Source of the DNA: Actinoallomurus iriomotensis
GTDB taxonomy: Bacteria; Actinomycetota; Actinomycetes; Streptosporangiales; Streptosporangiaceae
Assembly (NCBI RefSeq): GCF_030269445.1
Contig: NZ_BSTJ01000004.1
Location: forward strand, 1 to 64,000
Direction of reading: 5' to 3'
Length of the DNA stretch: 64,000 bases
Part shown: positions 35,339 through 44,353 of the stretch, one piece after another
Numbering within the stretch: the stretch's first letter is position 1
Layout of the letters: each line of letters starts with the position of its first letter
Notes under the pieces: model-generated
What the model saw: only the letters and a program-made list of their open reading frames with translations
Told to the model about the DNA's origin: nothing
Database searches by the model: none
Translations under genes and position numbers: made by a program

Positions 35339-36151
35339 TCATTTGAGGGCACCCGAGGTCATGCCCTGGATGAAGTGCCGTTGCAGCACCAGGTAGACGA
35401 CGATGATCGGGACGCTGGCCAGAGTGACCCCGGCGGCGATCATGGAGCGGTCGACGCTGTACTCGCCGATGAAGAACATGATCCCGGTGGACACCGGCCG
35501 CAGGTTCTCGTCCTGCCCGTACAGCAGCGGGATCAGGAACATGTTCCAGGTGAACATGAACTGCAGCACCACCATGGTGATCAGCCCCGGCCGGGCCAGC
35601 GGCAGCATGATCCGGCTGAACACCCGCCACTCCCCCGCGCCGTCCAGCCGGGCCGCGTTGCCGATCTCCTCGGGCAGCTCGCGGAAGAACGAGCGCATCA
35701 GGAAGGTGCCGAAGGCCAGGCCCAGCGCGATGCTCGGCACGATGACGCCCCAATAGCTGCCGAGCAGGTCGAGGTCGCGCACCAGGTAATACTGCGGCAC
35801 CATGATCGACTGGAACGGGATCATGATGCCCAGCAGGAACAGCCCCAGCAGGTACCGCTCGCCGGGCAGCCGCCGGGTGCCCAGCGCGTAGCCCGCCAGG
35901 CAGGACAGCACGGTCACCCCGGGCACCACGAACGCGCAGTACAGCACGGTGTTGCCGAGGTACTTGCCGAACCGCCCGGTGGTCCAGGCGTCGGCCAGGT
36001 TCCCCCACTGCGGGCTGGTGGGCAGCCCGAACGGATCGGCGTTGATCTCGCTGTTGGACTTCAGCGCCGACGACCAGATCCACACGAACGGCAGCAGGAA
36101 GAGCACCAGGAACATCGCCAGGATCACGTACCGGGAAGTGCGCGTGGTCAT
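35339..36151 (-). CDS. ABC sugar transporter permease (MalG type)
   Basis: A 270-aa membrane protein with six predicted segments. It has the EAA loop ELPEEIGNAARLDGAGEWRVF ... PLARPGL, which contacts the ATPase. Its ATG at 36151 overlaps the preceding permease stop by 4 bp. No ATP-binding subunit is in the window, so the importer probably uses a shared MsiK-type ATPase, as is usual for actinomycete sugar ABC systems. Confidence 0.9.
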   Translation of the reverse strand: MTTRTSRYVILAMFLVLFLLPFVWIWSSALKSNSEINADPFGLPTSPQWGNLADAWTTGRFGKYLGNTVLYCAFVVPGVTVLSCLAGYALGTRRLPGERYLLGLFLLGIMIPFQSIMVPQYYLVRDLDLLGSYWGVIVPSIALGLAFGTFLMRSFFRELPEEIGNAARLDGAGEWRVFSRIMLPLARPGLITMVVLQFMFTWNMFLIPLLYGQDENLRPVSTGIMFFIGEYSVDRSMIAAGVTLASVPIIVVYLVLQRHFIQGMTSGALK

Positions 36152-37089
36152 CGGTCGCCCCTCTCCCGCAGGCGTACGACGGCCAGCGACACCACCAGCG
36201 ACAGGACGGTGAGCACCAGCGAGATCGCCGCGCCGTAGCCGACGTCGTTCTCCATGAAGGCCTTCTGGTACGTGTAGGTGGCCAGCAGCTGGGTGCTGTT
36301 GTCCGGGCCGCCCTTGGTCATGATCCAGACGTGGTCGAACGCCTGGAACCCGTGCACCAGCAGCAGCACCGTGACCAGCGTGACCGCGCTGGACAGCTGC
36401 GGCACGACGACGTGCCGGAACCGCTGCCAGGCGCCGGCGCCGTCCACCCGGGCGGCGTCCAGCAGGTCCTGGTCGACGTTGTGCAGCGCGGCAGTGAAGA
36501 TGACGAAGGCCAGCCCGATGGTGGCCCAGACCGAGGCGACCAGCACCGCGTAGAGCGCGAAGTCCGGGTCGCCCAGCCAGCCGCGGCTCCACGACCCCAG
36601 GCCGACCGCGGACAGGCCGCGGTCGAGGATGCCGAAGGCGGGGCTGTAGATCCAGCTCCACACGATGCCGACGATGATGGCCGGGAGGATCTGCGGCATG
36701 AAGTAGACGGTGCGGAACACCGTGAACCCCCGTGGCCGGCTCCACACCAGCATGGCCAGCAGCAGGCTGACCGCCATCGCCAGCGCGGTGCCGAGCACCA
36801 CCCAGATCAGGTTGTGCCACAGCGCCCGCCAGAACAGGGTGTCGTGCACGAGCCGGTCGAAGTTGCCCAGGCCGATGAAGGTCTTGTGGGGCTTCGCGCC
36901 GTCCCAGTCGGTGAGGCTCAGATAGACCGACTGGACCAGCGGATACAGGATGAACAGGGCGTACACGGCGAGCGCCGGCAGCACGAACAGGTAGCCGGAC
37001 ACGCGCCGGTCGCCGGGCCGGCGTCGGGCGGCGGGCGCGGTGGAGCGCCCGGCGAGCGGCGGCCTGGACCGGATCATCGTGGTCGCCAT
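36148..37089 (-). CDS. ABC sugar transporter permease (MalF type)
   Basis: A 313-aa membrane protein from ATG 37089 (GGAGG upstream). Hydrophobic segments begin at GYLFVLPALAVYALFILYPL and end at SLVLTVLSLVVSLAVV; the EAA loop is NVDQDLLDAARVDGAGAWQRF. It pairs with the MalG-type permease (4-bp overlap) and the binding protein upstream. Confidence 0.9.
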   Translation of the reverse strand: MATTMIRSRPPLAGRSTAPAARRRPGDRRVSGYLFVLPALAVYALFILYPLVQSVYLSLTDWDGAKPHKTFIGLGNFDRLVHDTLFWRALWHNLIWVVLGTALAMAVSLLLAMLVWSRPRGFTVFRTVYFMPQILPAIIVGIVWSWIYSPAFGILDRGLSAVGLGSWSRGWLGDPDFALYAVLVASVWATIGLAFVIFTAALHNVDQDLLDAARVDGAGAWQRFRHVVVPQLSSAVTLVTVLLLVHGFQAFDHVWIMTKGGPDNSTQLLATYTYQKAFMENDVGYGAAISLVLTVLSLVVSLAVVRLRERGDR

Positions 37090-37127
37090 GCCGCCTCCCT
37101 CCGCGGAGGGGGGAACGTCTCCATCAC

Positions 37128-38444
37128 CTACCGTCCCTTCTCCCACGCCTTCTGCAGGTCGTCGGCCTGCCGCGCCGGAGTCTTGCGACCCTGGACGACC
37201 GCCTGGAAGCCGCTGGTCATCGCGTTGAGGAAGCCGGGCGACGCCTTGCCGTGGTTGACCGAGTAGCCGAGGTTGCGGGTGGCGTCGCCGCCGCCGTTCT
37301 GCGCGGCGCCGAGCGCCTGCTTCTGCAGGGGCGACAGCGACCAGCCGGAGGAGTCGAACGGCACGGGCGGGAAGATCTTGCCCTGCTCCACCCAGACGCG
37401 CAGTGCCTCCGGCTGGTAGAGGGAGTCCAGGAACGCGCCGGCCTCCTCGCCGCGCTTGGACTTTGCCGAGATGTAGTAGGCCGAGCCGGTGCCCGCCGGG
37501 TAGACGCGGTCGCCGCCGTCGATGGACGGCATCGGCATGATGCCGACCTCCTGGCCCGGCAGCCCCTTCTCGACGGCGCCGACGGCCCAGGTGCCGTTGA
37601 GGTTCATCAGGGCCTTGCCGGACAGGAACATCGACTGCGCGTCGGGGCCGTGCAGGGAGTTGAGGCCGTCGATGAACGCGCCGGCCTTGACCAGGTCGAC
37701 GAAGAACAGCTGGATGGCCTGCTTCATCTGCGGGGTGTTCCAGCTGCCCTTGCCGTCGAAGACCAGATCTCCCATGGCCCTGCCGCCCACGATGTTGTTG
37801 GTCATCAGGGAGAAGGCCCACCAGCACGGGTAGACGTCGGCCTGGCCGTAGGCGATCGGGATGAGCTTCTTGGCCTTGGCCTTGGCGCAGAAGCTCAGCA
37901 GTTCGTCGAAGGTCCGCGGGACGGTCAGCCCGGACTTGTCGATCAGCGTCTTGTTGTAGAACAGGGCGGTGGTCTCGGTCTCGTTGGGCAGGCCGTAGAG
38001 CTTGCCGTCCAGCCGGGCCTCGCGCTGGGCGAACGGCGTGATCTTGTTCAGCCAGCCGTGCTCGGCGGCCAGGTCGTCCAGCGGGAGGAGCAGCCCGGCC
38101 TCGGCCAGCACTCCGGCGTTGCCCTTGCCCACCTCGTAGTAGATGACGTCCGGACCGGTGCCGGAGGCCAGCGCGGTCTTGCCCACGGTGGTCATCTGGT
38201 CGCCCGGCTGGGTGGTGCGGTCGATGGTGACGCCGGACGACCGCCGGTAGAGGTCGTAGACCTTCCGGACGGCCTCGTTCTGCGGCGACGTGGTGAACTG
38301 GTCCCAGACCTTGAGCGCGCTGCCGCCGCCGTCCGAGCGGCCGAAGCCGCAGGCGCTCAGCCCCAGCGCCGCGCCGGCCGCGCCGCTCAGCCGCATGAAG
38401 TCGCGGCGGCTCGGACCCGGGGCGGTTCGTCTGCCGATGTTCAT
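37128..38444 (-). CDS. ABC sugar-binding lipoprotein
   Basis: A 438-aa family 1 solute-binding protein with a Tat-type lipoprotein signal (SRRDFMRLSGAAGAALGLSAC, Cys at ~32). The body shows ALKVWDQFTTSPQNEAVRKV, GTGPDVIYYEVGKGNAGV and GKLYGLPNETETTALFYNKT. ATG at 38444 overlaps the GH78 stop by 4 bp (ATGA). With the two permeases it makes an importer for the sugar or oligosaccharide released by the upstream rhamnosidase. Unlike the orphan binding protein at 20920 it is lipid-anchored. Confidence 0.9.
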   Translation of the reverse strand: MNIGRRTAPGPSRRDFMRLSGAAGAALGLSACGFGRSDGGGSALKVWDQFTTSPQNEAVRKVYDLYRRSSGVTIDRTTQPGDQMTTVGKTALASGTGPDVIYYEVGKGNAGVLAEAGLLLPLDDLAAEHGWLNKITPFAQREARLDGKLYGLPNETETTALFYNKTLIDKSGLTVPRTFDELLSFCAKAKAKKLIPIAYGQADVYPCWWAFSLMTNNIVGGRAMGDLVFDGKGSWNTPQMKQAIQLFFVDLVKAGAFIDGLNSLHGPDAQSMFLSGKALMNLNGTWAVGAVEKGLPGQEVGIMPMPSIDGGDRVYPAGTGSAYYISAKSKRGEEAGAFLDSLYQPEALRVWVEQGKIFPPVPFDSSGWSLSPLQKQALGAAQNGGGDATRNLGYSVNHGKASPGFLNAMTSGFQAVVQGRKTPARQADDLQKAWEKGR

Positions 38445-41155
38445 GGGATCCTCCGGTGGGTGGGGTGCCAGGCGGCCGTGAGACGGTGGCGGCCGGACGG
38501 GACGGCGCAGACCAGTTCGCCGTCGTGCCGGGCGAGGACCTCCACCCGTTCGGCGGCGGGGCGGCCGTCCACGAGGACGGTGCCGGGGTCGGTGGTCGGC
38601 ACGTGGACGGTGGCGGGCTCGCCCGGCGGGACCAGCACGTCGAGGGCGATGCGGTCATCGGTCAGCGACCAGGCCGACTCGATCCGTCCGCGTACGGTCT
38701 CCTGGGCGGCCGAGGCCCAGGTCAGCCTGCCGCCGGGACGCGGGCGCACCACGATGTGGCGGTAGCCGGCGGAGTCGGGCGCCTGCCCGATGCCGGCCAC
38801 TCCCCCGTAGAGCCAGTCGCCGACGGCCCCGAGGCTGTAGTGGTTGAGGGAGTTCATGTTGGCGGACTGGAAGCCGCCGTCCGGGGTCCAGCCGTCCCAG
38901 CGCTCCCAGACGGTGGTGGCGCCGTGCCGTACCGAGAACAGCCAGCTCGGGAACGTGTCCTGGTGGAGCAGGGCGTACGCGAGGTCGGCGCGGCCGGCGC
39001 GGGTCAGCACCGGGCACAGCAGGGAGACGCCGATGAACCCGGTGGTCAGGTGATGGTCGTGCTTCTCCACGTCGGCCGCCAGGTGTCCGGCGGCGGCCTG
39101 CTCCAGTTCCGGCGGGACGAGCCCGAACTCCAGGGCCAGCAGGTAGCCGGTCTGGGTGTCGCCGTGGACGCGGCCGTCCGGGCCCACGAACCGGTCGGCG
39201 AAGACCCGCCGCACCTCCGCCGCCAGCGCCTCGTACCGCGCCGCGTCTCCGGGACGGCCGAGCACCCGCGCGGCCCTTCCCACCAGCTCGGCGGACCGGG
39301 CGAAGTAGGCGGTGGCCAGCACCTCCCGGGGAGTCTCGGCGCCGATCTGCAGCCAGTCGCCGTAGTGCCGTCCGGTGCGATGGCGCCAGACCAGGTCGGG
39401 GTTGTGCCGCCAGATGTGTTCGACCCAGCGCGTCATCGCCGGGAAGGAGCGGTCCAGTATCCGTTCGTCGCCGTACAGCCGGTACAGCGTCCACGGCACG
39501 ATCACCCCGGCGTCACCCCAGCCCGGTGCGCCCTCACGCAGGATCGACACCTTGGGCGCGACGTCGCCGAACGCGCCGTCCTCGTCCTGGCCGGCCAGGA
39601 CGTCCTCCATCCAGCCGGCGAAGAACGCGGCGACGTCCGCGCCGCGGGCCGCGGTGGGCAGGAAGACCTGGGCGTCGGCGAGCCAGCCGAGCCGCTCGTC
39701 CCGCTGCGGGCAGTCGGTCGGCACCGAGACGAAGTTGCCGCGCTGCCCCCAGCGGATGTTGGCGTGCAGCCGCTCCACGTCGGGGTCGCCGCAGGAGAAC
39801 TCGCCCGTCCACGGAGTGTCGCTGTGCAGCACCGCGCCCACCACGTCGCCCGGTTCCGGCACCCCCGGATAACCGGACAGCTCGACGTACCGGAAGCCGT
39901 GGCAGGTGAAGACGGGTTCGTAGACCTCCACCGGCTCGCCTGAGCAGACGTACACGTCGCGTGCCTCCGCGCGGCGCAGGTTGGCGGTGTAGAGGCCGCC
40001 GTCCGGGTCGAGCGTCTCGGCGTGGCGGAGCACGATGTGGCGGCCGGGCTCGGCGCCGCGTACGGTCAGCCGGACCCGGCCGACGATGTTCTGGCCGAGG
40101 TCGGCGATGACCGTGCCGTCGGGCCGGGCCGACACCTCGACCGCCGGGAGGCGGCTCGTCACCCGGACGGGCTGGGCACGGGCGGCGCGCAGCTTCGTGG
40201 TGTCGCGGCCGGCGACGATCGCCCGCGGCCAGCCGGAGTCGTCGAAGCCCGGCCTGTCCCAGCCCCCGTGCGGCTCCCGCGCGTCGTGGAACTCGCCCAT
40301 CAGCAGGTCGGAGTGGCGGACCGGGCCGGGCGACTCCCGCCAGGTCTCGTCCGTACCGAGCCACATCCGTTCCCCGTCGGGGAACTCCACCAGCAGCCGG
40401 GCGACGAACGCGGGCCGGTCTCCGTAGATCTTGCCGGCGCGGCGCGGGTCGAAGCCGACGAAGCCGCTCCACCAGCCGTCTCCGACGAGCGCCGCGAGGA
40501 CGTTCGCGCCTTCGCCGACCAGGGCGGTGACGTCGTAGGCCCGGTACTGGACGCGGTCGCGGTAGTCGCTCCAGCCGGGTTCGAGCTCGGCGTCCGACAC
40601 GGGCCGGCCGTTGACGCTCGCCCGGTAGACGCCCTGCGCGGAGGCGTACAGCCGGGCTCGGGCGGGCCGCCGGGGCAGCGCGAAGGCCCTGCGCAGCCGC
40701 AGGCAGGGCGCCAGGTGACGGGTGTTGAGGGTGCGGTGGTCGTCGCGGGGCGGCTCGAACAGCGGCAGCGTGTTCTCGTCCCGGGTGATCCAGGCGGCGC
40801 CGGCCCAGCCGTCCGGGCTCAGCAGCCCGGTCTCGAACCAGGACGACGCGTGCCCGTCGGGCCGGCCGTCGCGGTTCCAGACCTCGACGTCCCACCGGTA
40901 GCGGGTGCACGGCCGCAGCGCCGCCCCGTGGTAGGCCGCCGAGGTGGCGTCGGACTCGATGCGGCCGGTGTCCCAAACCCCGGTGCCGCCGGAGCCCGTG
41001 GCGGGTTCGGCGGTCACCCGGATCCGGTAGGCGCTCTGCCGGTCCGCGACGCGAGAGGAGCGCAGCCGCCACGACAGGCGTGGCGCCGGCTCATCGACGG
41101 TGGTCGGCTCATCAAGGAACTCGCAGGCCAGGCCGTAGGGAACGAGGCTCCGCAC
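38441..41155 (-). CDS. Alpha-L-rhamnosidase, family GH78, probably cytoplasmic
   Basis: A 904-aa enzyme from GTG 41155, chosen because AAAGGAGG lies just upstream (41168-41175). It has N-terminal beta domains (RLSWRLRSSRVADRQSAYRI, YASAQGVYRASVNGRPV), then an (alpha/alpha)6 barrel with the GH78 acid motif VPTDCPQRDERLGWLADAQV, the second acidic motif TTVWERWDGWTPDG and the conserved MNSLNHYSLGAVGDWLYGGV. No signal peptide is seen from this start, so it likely acts on imported rhamnosides after uptake by the ABC system it is coupled to. It heads the leftward operon and is divergent from the aldo/keto reductase across the GntR-type palindrome. Confidence 0.9.
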   Translation of the reverse strand: MRSLVPYGLACEFLDEPTTVDEPAPRLSWRLRSSRVADRQSAYRIRVTAEPATGSGGTGVWDTGRIESDATSAAYHGAALRPCTRYRWDVEVWNRDGRPDGHASSWFETGLLSPDGWAGAAWITRDENTLPLFEPPRDDHRTLNTRHLAPCLRLRRAFALPRRPARARLYASAQGVYRASVNGRPVSDAELEPGWSDYRDRVQYRAYDVTALVGEGANVLAALVGDGWWSGFVGFDPRRAGKIYGDRPAFVARLLVEFPDGERMWLGTDETWRESPGPVRHSDLLMGEFHDAREPHGGWDRPGFDDSGWPRAIVAGRDTTKLRAARAQPVRVTSRLPAVEVSARPDGTVIADLGQNIVGRVRLTVRGAEPGRHIVLRHAETLDPDGGLYTANLRRAEARDVYVCSGEPVEVYEPVFTCHGFRYVELSGYPGVPEPGDVVGAVLHSDTPWTGEFSCGDPDVERLHANIRWGQRGNFVSVPTDCPQRDERLGWLADAQVFLPTAARGADVAAFFAGWMEDVLAGQDEDGAFGDVAPKVSILREGAPGWGDAGVIVPWTLYRLYGDERILDRSFPAMTRWVEHIWRHNPDLVWRHRTGRHYGDWLQIGAETPREVLATAYFARSAELVGRAARVLGRPGDAARYEALAAEVRRVFADRFVGPDGRVHGDTQTGYLLALEFGLVPPELEQAAAGHLAADVEKHDHHLTTGFIGVSLLCPVLTRAGRADLAYALLHQDTFPSWLFSVRHGATTVWERWDGWTPDGGFQSANMNSLNHYSLGAVGDWLYGGVAGIGQAPDSAGYRHIVVRPRPGGRLTWASAAQETVRGRIESAWSLTDDRIALDVLVPPGEPATVHVPTTDPGTVLVDGRPAAERVEVLARHDGELVCAVPSGRHRLTAAWHPTHRRIP

Positions 41156-41256
41156 GGATCGGCCACCTCCTTTCGGACGGACCCGGCCGCCGTATAAGGG
41201 GCACGACAGGTGATCCAGGTCACGTACCGGCCGTGATCGTAAGTCGCGTTTTTCGG

Positions 41257-41278
41257 ATTGGTCAACCGGTTGACCAAT
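41257..41278. promoter_or_regulatory. FadR/GntR-type operator, perfect 22-bp palindrome
   Basis: ATTGGTCAACC followed directly by its exact reverse complement. The TGGTCAACCGGTTGACCA core matches the TGGTnnnACCA style recognised by FadR-subfamily GntR regulators, and such a regulator gene ends the rightward operon (47829). It is the only such site found and sits 102 bp from the GH78 start and 59 bp from the aldo/keto reductase start, so one site can control both arms of block B. Confidence 0.8.
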
Positions 41279-41336
41279 TTGCGAGGCCGGTTTACGGTCC
41301 GGGAACAAACCAGGCATTCAGAAGGGCGGCCGGGCG

Positions 41337-42341
41337 ATGGAGTACTCCCTCCTCGGGCCTTCGGGCATCCGGGTGTCGCGGATCTGCCTCGGCACGGCGA
41401 CGTTCGGAGTGGCCCCCGCCGCCGACGACGCGACGCGTCTCGTGCACGCCGCCCTCGACCGCGGGGTCAACTTCGTCGACACCGCGAACTCCTACGGCCA
41501 TCTCCCGCACTTCGACCGTCCCGGTACGCCGCCGGCCGCGGCACGTGAGCCCGCCGAGGAACTGGTCGGCCGGGCGCTGCACGGGCGGCGCGACGAGGTG
41601 GTGCTGGCCACCAAGGCGGGCGAGCCGGTCGGACCGGGTGTGGGCGACCGGGGGCTGTCCCGGCGGCACCTGTTCCGCCAGCTCGAGGCCAGCCTGCGCC
41701 GGCTGCGCACCGACCACGTCGACGTCTACTACGCCCACCACCCCGACCCGGACACGCCGCTGGCGCAGACGCTGCGGGCGTTCGACGACATGGTGCGGCA
41801 GGGCAAGGTGCGGTACGCGGCGCTGTCCACCTACCCGGCCTGGCAGCTGACCCACGCCCTGTGGATCGGCAGCGACCTGGGGCTCGACCCGCCGGTGTGC
41901 GCCCAGGTCCGCTACAACCTCGTGGACCGCGCGGTGGAGCGGGAGGTGGTGCCCGCCGCCCGGCGGTTCGGGCTGTCCCTCGTGGCCTTCAGCCCGTTGA
42001 GCGGCGGCCTGCTGGCCGGAGAGGACGCGGCCTCCCGCGAGTACGCCGGCGAGCGGCGGTGGGGCGGACAGGGCTACTCGGCCCGGCAGCGGGAGGCGGC
42101 CGGACGGCTGTCCTCGCTGGCCGGGGAGTGGGGGCAGCCGCCCGAACGGCTGGCGCTGGCCTGGCTGCTGGCCCGCCCCGGTGTGGCCAGCGCCATCGTC
42201 GGCCCCGAGACCCCCGCCGAGCTGGACGCGAGCGTGGCGGCCGCCGGACTCACCCTCGCCCCGGAGCAGGTCGCGGCGCTCGATGAGATCGGCGAGAGCG
42301 GCCGGGACCTCGTCGAGCTCGTCCGCCGGTCGACCGGGTGA
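41337..42341 (+). CDS. Aldo/keto reductase
   Basis: A 334-aa AKR (ATG with AGAAGGG upstream). It has GPSGIRVSRICLGTATFG, the catalytic Asp/Tyr in FVDTANSYGHL, Lys in VVLATKAGEPVG, His in VDVYYAHHPDPDTPL, and the cofactor-binding QVRYNLVDR and SAIVGPETPAEL. It is first gene of the rightward operon. AKRs of this type reduce or oxidise sugar aldehydes with NADP(H). In the pathway it may act on an aldose or on an aldehyde from aldolase cleavage. Confidence 0.9.
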   Translation: MEYSLLGPSGIRVSRICLGTATFGVAPAADDATRLVHAALDRGVNFVDTANSYGHLPHFDRPGTPPAAAREPAEELVGRALHGRRDEVVLATKAGEPVGPGVGDRGLSRRHLFRQLEASLRRLRTDHVDVYYAHHPDPDTPLAQTLRAFDDMVRQGKVRYAALSTYPAWQLTHALWIGSDLGLDPPVCAQVRYNLVDRAVEREVVPAARRFGLSLVAFSPLSGGLLAGEDAASREYAGERRWGGQGYSARQREAAGRLSSLAGEWGQPPERLALAWLLARPGVASAIVGPETPAELDASVAAAGLTLAPEQVAALDEIGESGRDLVELVRRSTG

Positions 42342-42357
42342 TCAGAAGGTGACCGCC

Positions 42358-42480
42358 ATGACCGCAGCCGCCTCCCCGGAGCCCACGCCCCGGCCGACGC
42401 GCGCCGACCCGCGCGACGCGACGCTCGACCGCACCCGACCCGCCACCGGACCGCACGACCGGACCCGGACCGGAAGATGA
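42358..42480 (+). CDS. Repeat-encoded mini-ORF 1 (40 aa)
   Basis: ATG 42358 with AGAAGG 8 bp upstream. It encodes MTAAASPEPTPRPTRADPRD and continues to DRTRTGR, all Pro/Arg/Thr-rich and likely disordered. Its first ~12 residues match the N-terminus of the ApnL-like protein. It ends 5 bp before the next copy's ATG. It is probably a by-product of duplication, but may affect ribosome loading on the downstream gene. Confidence 0.4.
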   Translation: MTAAASPEPTPRPTRADPRDATLDRTRPATGPHDRTRTGR

Positions 42481-42485
42481 CCGCC

Positions 42486-42608
42486 ATGACCGCAGCCGCC
42501 TCTCCAGAGCCCACGCCCCGGCGCACGCGCGCCGACCCGCGCGACGCGACGCTCGACCGCACCCGACCCGCCACCGGACCGCACGACCGGACCCGGACCG
42601 GAAGATGA
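42486..42608 (+). CDS. Repeat-encoded mini-ORF 2 (40 aa)
   Basis: The second tandem copy of the same peptide, differing at two or so residues (PRRTRADPRD). Its TGA overlaps the in-frame ATG at 42605 of the ApnL-like gene and lies 5 bp before that gene's better-placed ATG at 42614. Confidence 0.4.
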   Translation: MTAAASPEPTPRRTRADPRDATLDRTRPATGPHDRTRTGR

Positions 42609-42613
42609 CCGCC

Positions 42614-44353
42614 ATGACCGCAGCCGCCTCCACGGAGCCCACGCCCCGGCCGCTCGGGCACGGGCCGCTGCGGGCCGATCTGCTCGGCGCGGCGCTGGAC
42701 CGCGTCCGGTTCGCCGGTACGCCGGTGCTGCGGCGGGTCTACGTCGGCGTCCGCGACCGTGACTGGCGGACCGTGCCCGCGCAGGTGCTCGGCGTCGAAT
42801 CCGAGGGCGGCGACCGCGTCACGGTCCACGTCCGGCACGACAACGGCGACGTCGGCTTCCGCTGGACCGGCACGATCAGCCTCACCGACCGCGAGCTCAC
42901 CTTCGAGATGGACGGTCAGGCCGAACGCGACTTCCTGCGCAGCCGCGTCGGGCTGTGCCTGCTGCACCCGCTGCGCCTGGCCGGGACGCCCGTGCTCGTG
43001 CGGGGGCCCGACGGCGAGCACACCGGCCGGTTCCCCGAGCGGATCAGCCCCCACCAGCCGCTGCGCGACATCGTCGCGATGCGATACCACGACGGCGGGC
43101 TGGAGGTGTCGATCGAGCTGGACGGCGACGTCTTCGAGACCGAGGACCAGCGCAACTGGACCGACGCCTCCTACAAGACCTACGGCACTCCCCTGTCGCT
43201 GCCCTTCCCCGTCCGGCTGCGGCGCGGCCGGCGCGTTCGCCAGCGGATGCGCCTGAGCGTCACCGGCCGGCCCGCCCCCGCCCGGACGCCCGCGCGAGGT
43301 CCCGCCGGAGTGCGGCTCGGCGCGGACGGGCCGCCGCTTCCGGCGATCGGGTTGCAGCACCGCGGCCCGGTCCCCGCCGAGTCGCGGGCTCTGGCCGAGG
43401 CCGGGCCCGCCTTCGTCCACGCGGACGTCCGGATGGATCTGGACGGCTGGCGGGAACACGTCGCCGAGGCGGGCGAGGTCGCGCGGGGGCTCGGCGTCCC
43501 GCTGCGGGTCGGCGCGGTGCGCGCGACCCCCGGCCAGGTCGCCGAGCTGGCCGGAACGCCCATGGACACGCTCCTGCTGTTCGGCCCCCGCCTGACCACG
43601 ACGCGCGAGCTCGCCGAGGCGGCGCGGCGGGTGTTCGCGGGCACCGGCTTACGGATCGGCGGCGGCAGCCGGGCGCACTTCGCCGAGCTGAACCGGGCGG
43701 ACGGGCTGCCCGTCGACCTGCTGGACCTCGTGTGCTTCCCGATCACGGCGACCGCGCACGCCGACGACACCGCCAGCGTCCGGGAGACCCTGCGGGTCCA
43801 TCCCCGGGTGGTGGCGCAGGCCCGCGAGCTGGCGGGCGGACGGCCGGTGCTGGTCGGCCCGGTGAGCCTGCGGCCCGCCTGGGATCCGTGGGCGCCGGAC
43901 GCGCCGCCCCCGCCGCCCGATCCCCGGCATCGCGGCCCGTTCGGCGCGGCCTGGACGGTCGGTGCGCTGGCGGCACTGGGTCTCGCGGGCGCGGCGGAGA
44001 TCTCCCTGTACGAGACGACCGGCCCGCGCGGCGTGGTGGGGGCGCCGGTGTGGCACGTGCTCGCCGCGCTTCGCCCGTACGCGGGCGGGCGGCTCGTCCG
44101 GCTGGACCTGCCGGACGGGCTGACCGGCCTGGCCGTCCGCAAGGACGCCCGCCATCTGATCATCGTCGCCAACCCGTCGGACGAGCCACGCGCCCTCGAC
44201 CCCGGCGGGCGCGACTGGGAACTGCTCGCGGAGTCCCCGCTCGCGGACGGCGTACGGCCTGCGCGCGACGGCCCGCTCGTCCTGCCCGGCCCGTCCGTCG
44301 CCTTCAGTCCCCCGACCACCCGTACCCGCCAGGAGAGGACTCCGGATGCCTGA
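42614..44353 (+). CDS. D-apionate lactonase (ApnL)-type protein
   Basis: A 579-aa cytoplasmic protein with three parts: an N-terminal beta domain (VRFAGTPVLRRVYVGVRDRD, then FPERISPHQPLRDIVAMRYH and DVFETEDQRNWTDASYKTYG), a TIM-barrel (LLFGPRLTTTRELAEAARRV, GGGSRAHFAELNRADG, VLVGPVSLRPAWDPW, FGAAWTVGALAALGLAGAAE, YETTGPRGVV) and a short C-terminal beta domain. These segments match, from memory, the ApnL family that hydrolyses D-apionolactone to D-apionate in D-apiose breakdown. ATG 42614 has GGAAG 9 bp upstream; ATG 42605 is too close to it. The gene sits behind a tandem duplication of its own start region and overlaps the next dehydrogenase gene by 8 bp. It could act on a lactone of another branched or deoxy sugar. 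Confidence 0.65.
   Translation: MTAAASTEPTPRPLGHGPLRADLLGAALDRVRFAGTPVLRRVYVGVRDRDWRTVPAQVLGVESEGGDRVTVHVRHDNGDVGFRWTGTISLTDRELTFEMDGQAERDFLRSRVGLCLLHPLRLAGTPVLVRGPDGEHTGRFPERISPHQPLRDIVAMRYHDGGLEVSIELDGDVFETEDQRNWTDASYKTYGTPLSLPFPVRLRRGRRVRQRMRLSVTGRPAPARTPARGPAGVRLGADGPPLPAIGLQHRGPVPAESRALAEAGPAFVHADVRMDLDGWREHVAEAGEVARGLGVPLRVGAVRATPGQVAELAGTPMDTLLLFGPRLTTTRELAEAARRVFAGTGLRIGGGSRAHFAELNRADGLPVDLLDLVCFPITATAHADDTASVRETLRVHPRVVAQARELAGGRPVLVGPVSLRPAWDPWAPDAPPPPPDPRHRGPFGAAWTVGALAALGLAGAAEISLYETTGPRGVVGAPVWHVLAALRPYAGGRLVRLDLPDGLTGLAVRKDARHLIIVANPSDEPRALDPGGRDWELLAESPLADGVRPARDGPLVLPGPSVAFSPPTTRTRQERTPDA

Larger units (their letters stand above)
42351..42655 (+). repeat. 128-bp tandem duplication, 2.4 copies, over the start of the ApnL-like gene
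   Basis: Copies begin at 42351, 42479 and 42607 (GACCGCCATGACCGCAGCCG). The first two are full length and near-identical, with a few substitutions; the third diverges after ~45 bp where the ApnL-like coding sequence continues. The unit carries a ribosome-binding site (AGAAGG or GGAAG), an ATG and 40 codons. Confidence 0.9.

Noticed and set aside
42181-42480. A 99-codon frame overlapping the end of the aldo/keto reductase gene
   Set aside because: Only its last 40 codons, inside the tandem repeat and behind their own ribosome-binding site, are plausible; the rest is a shadow frame.
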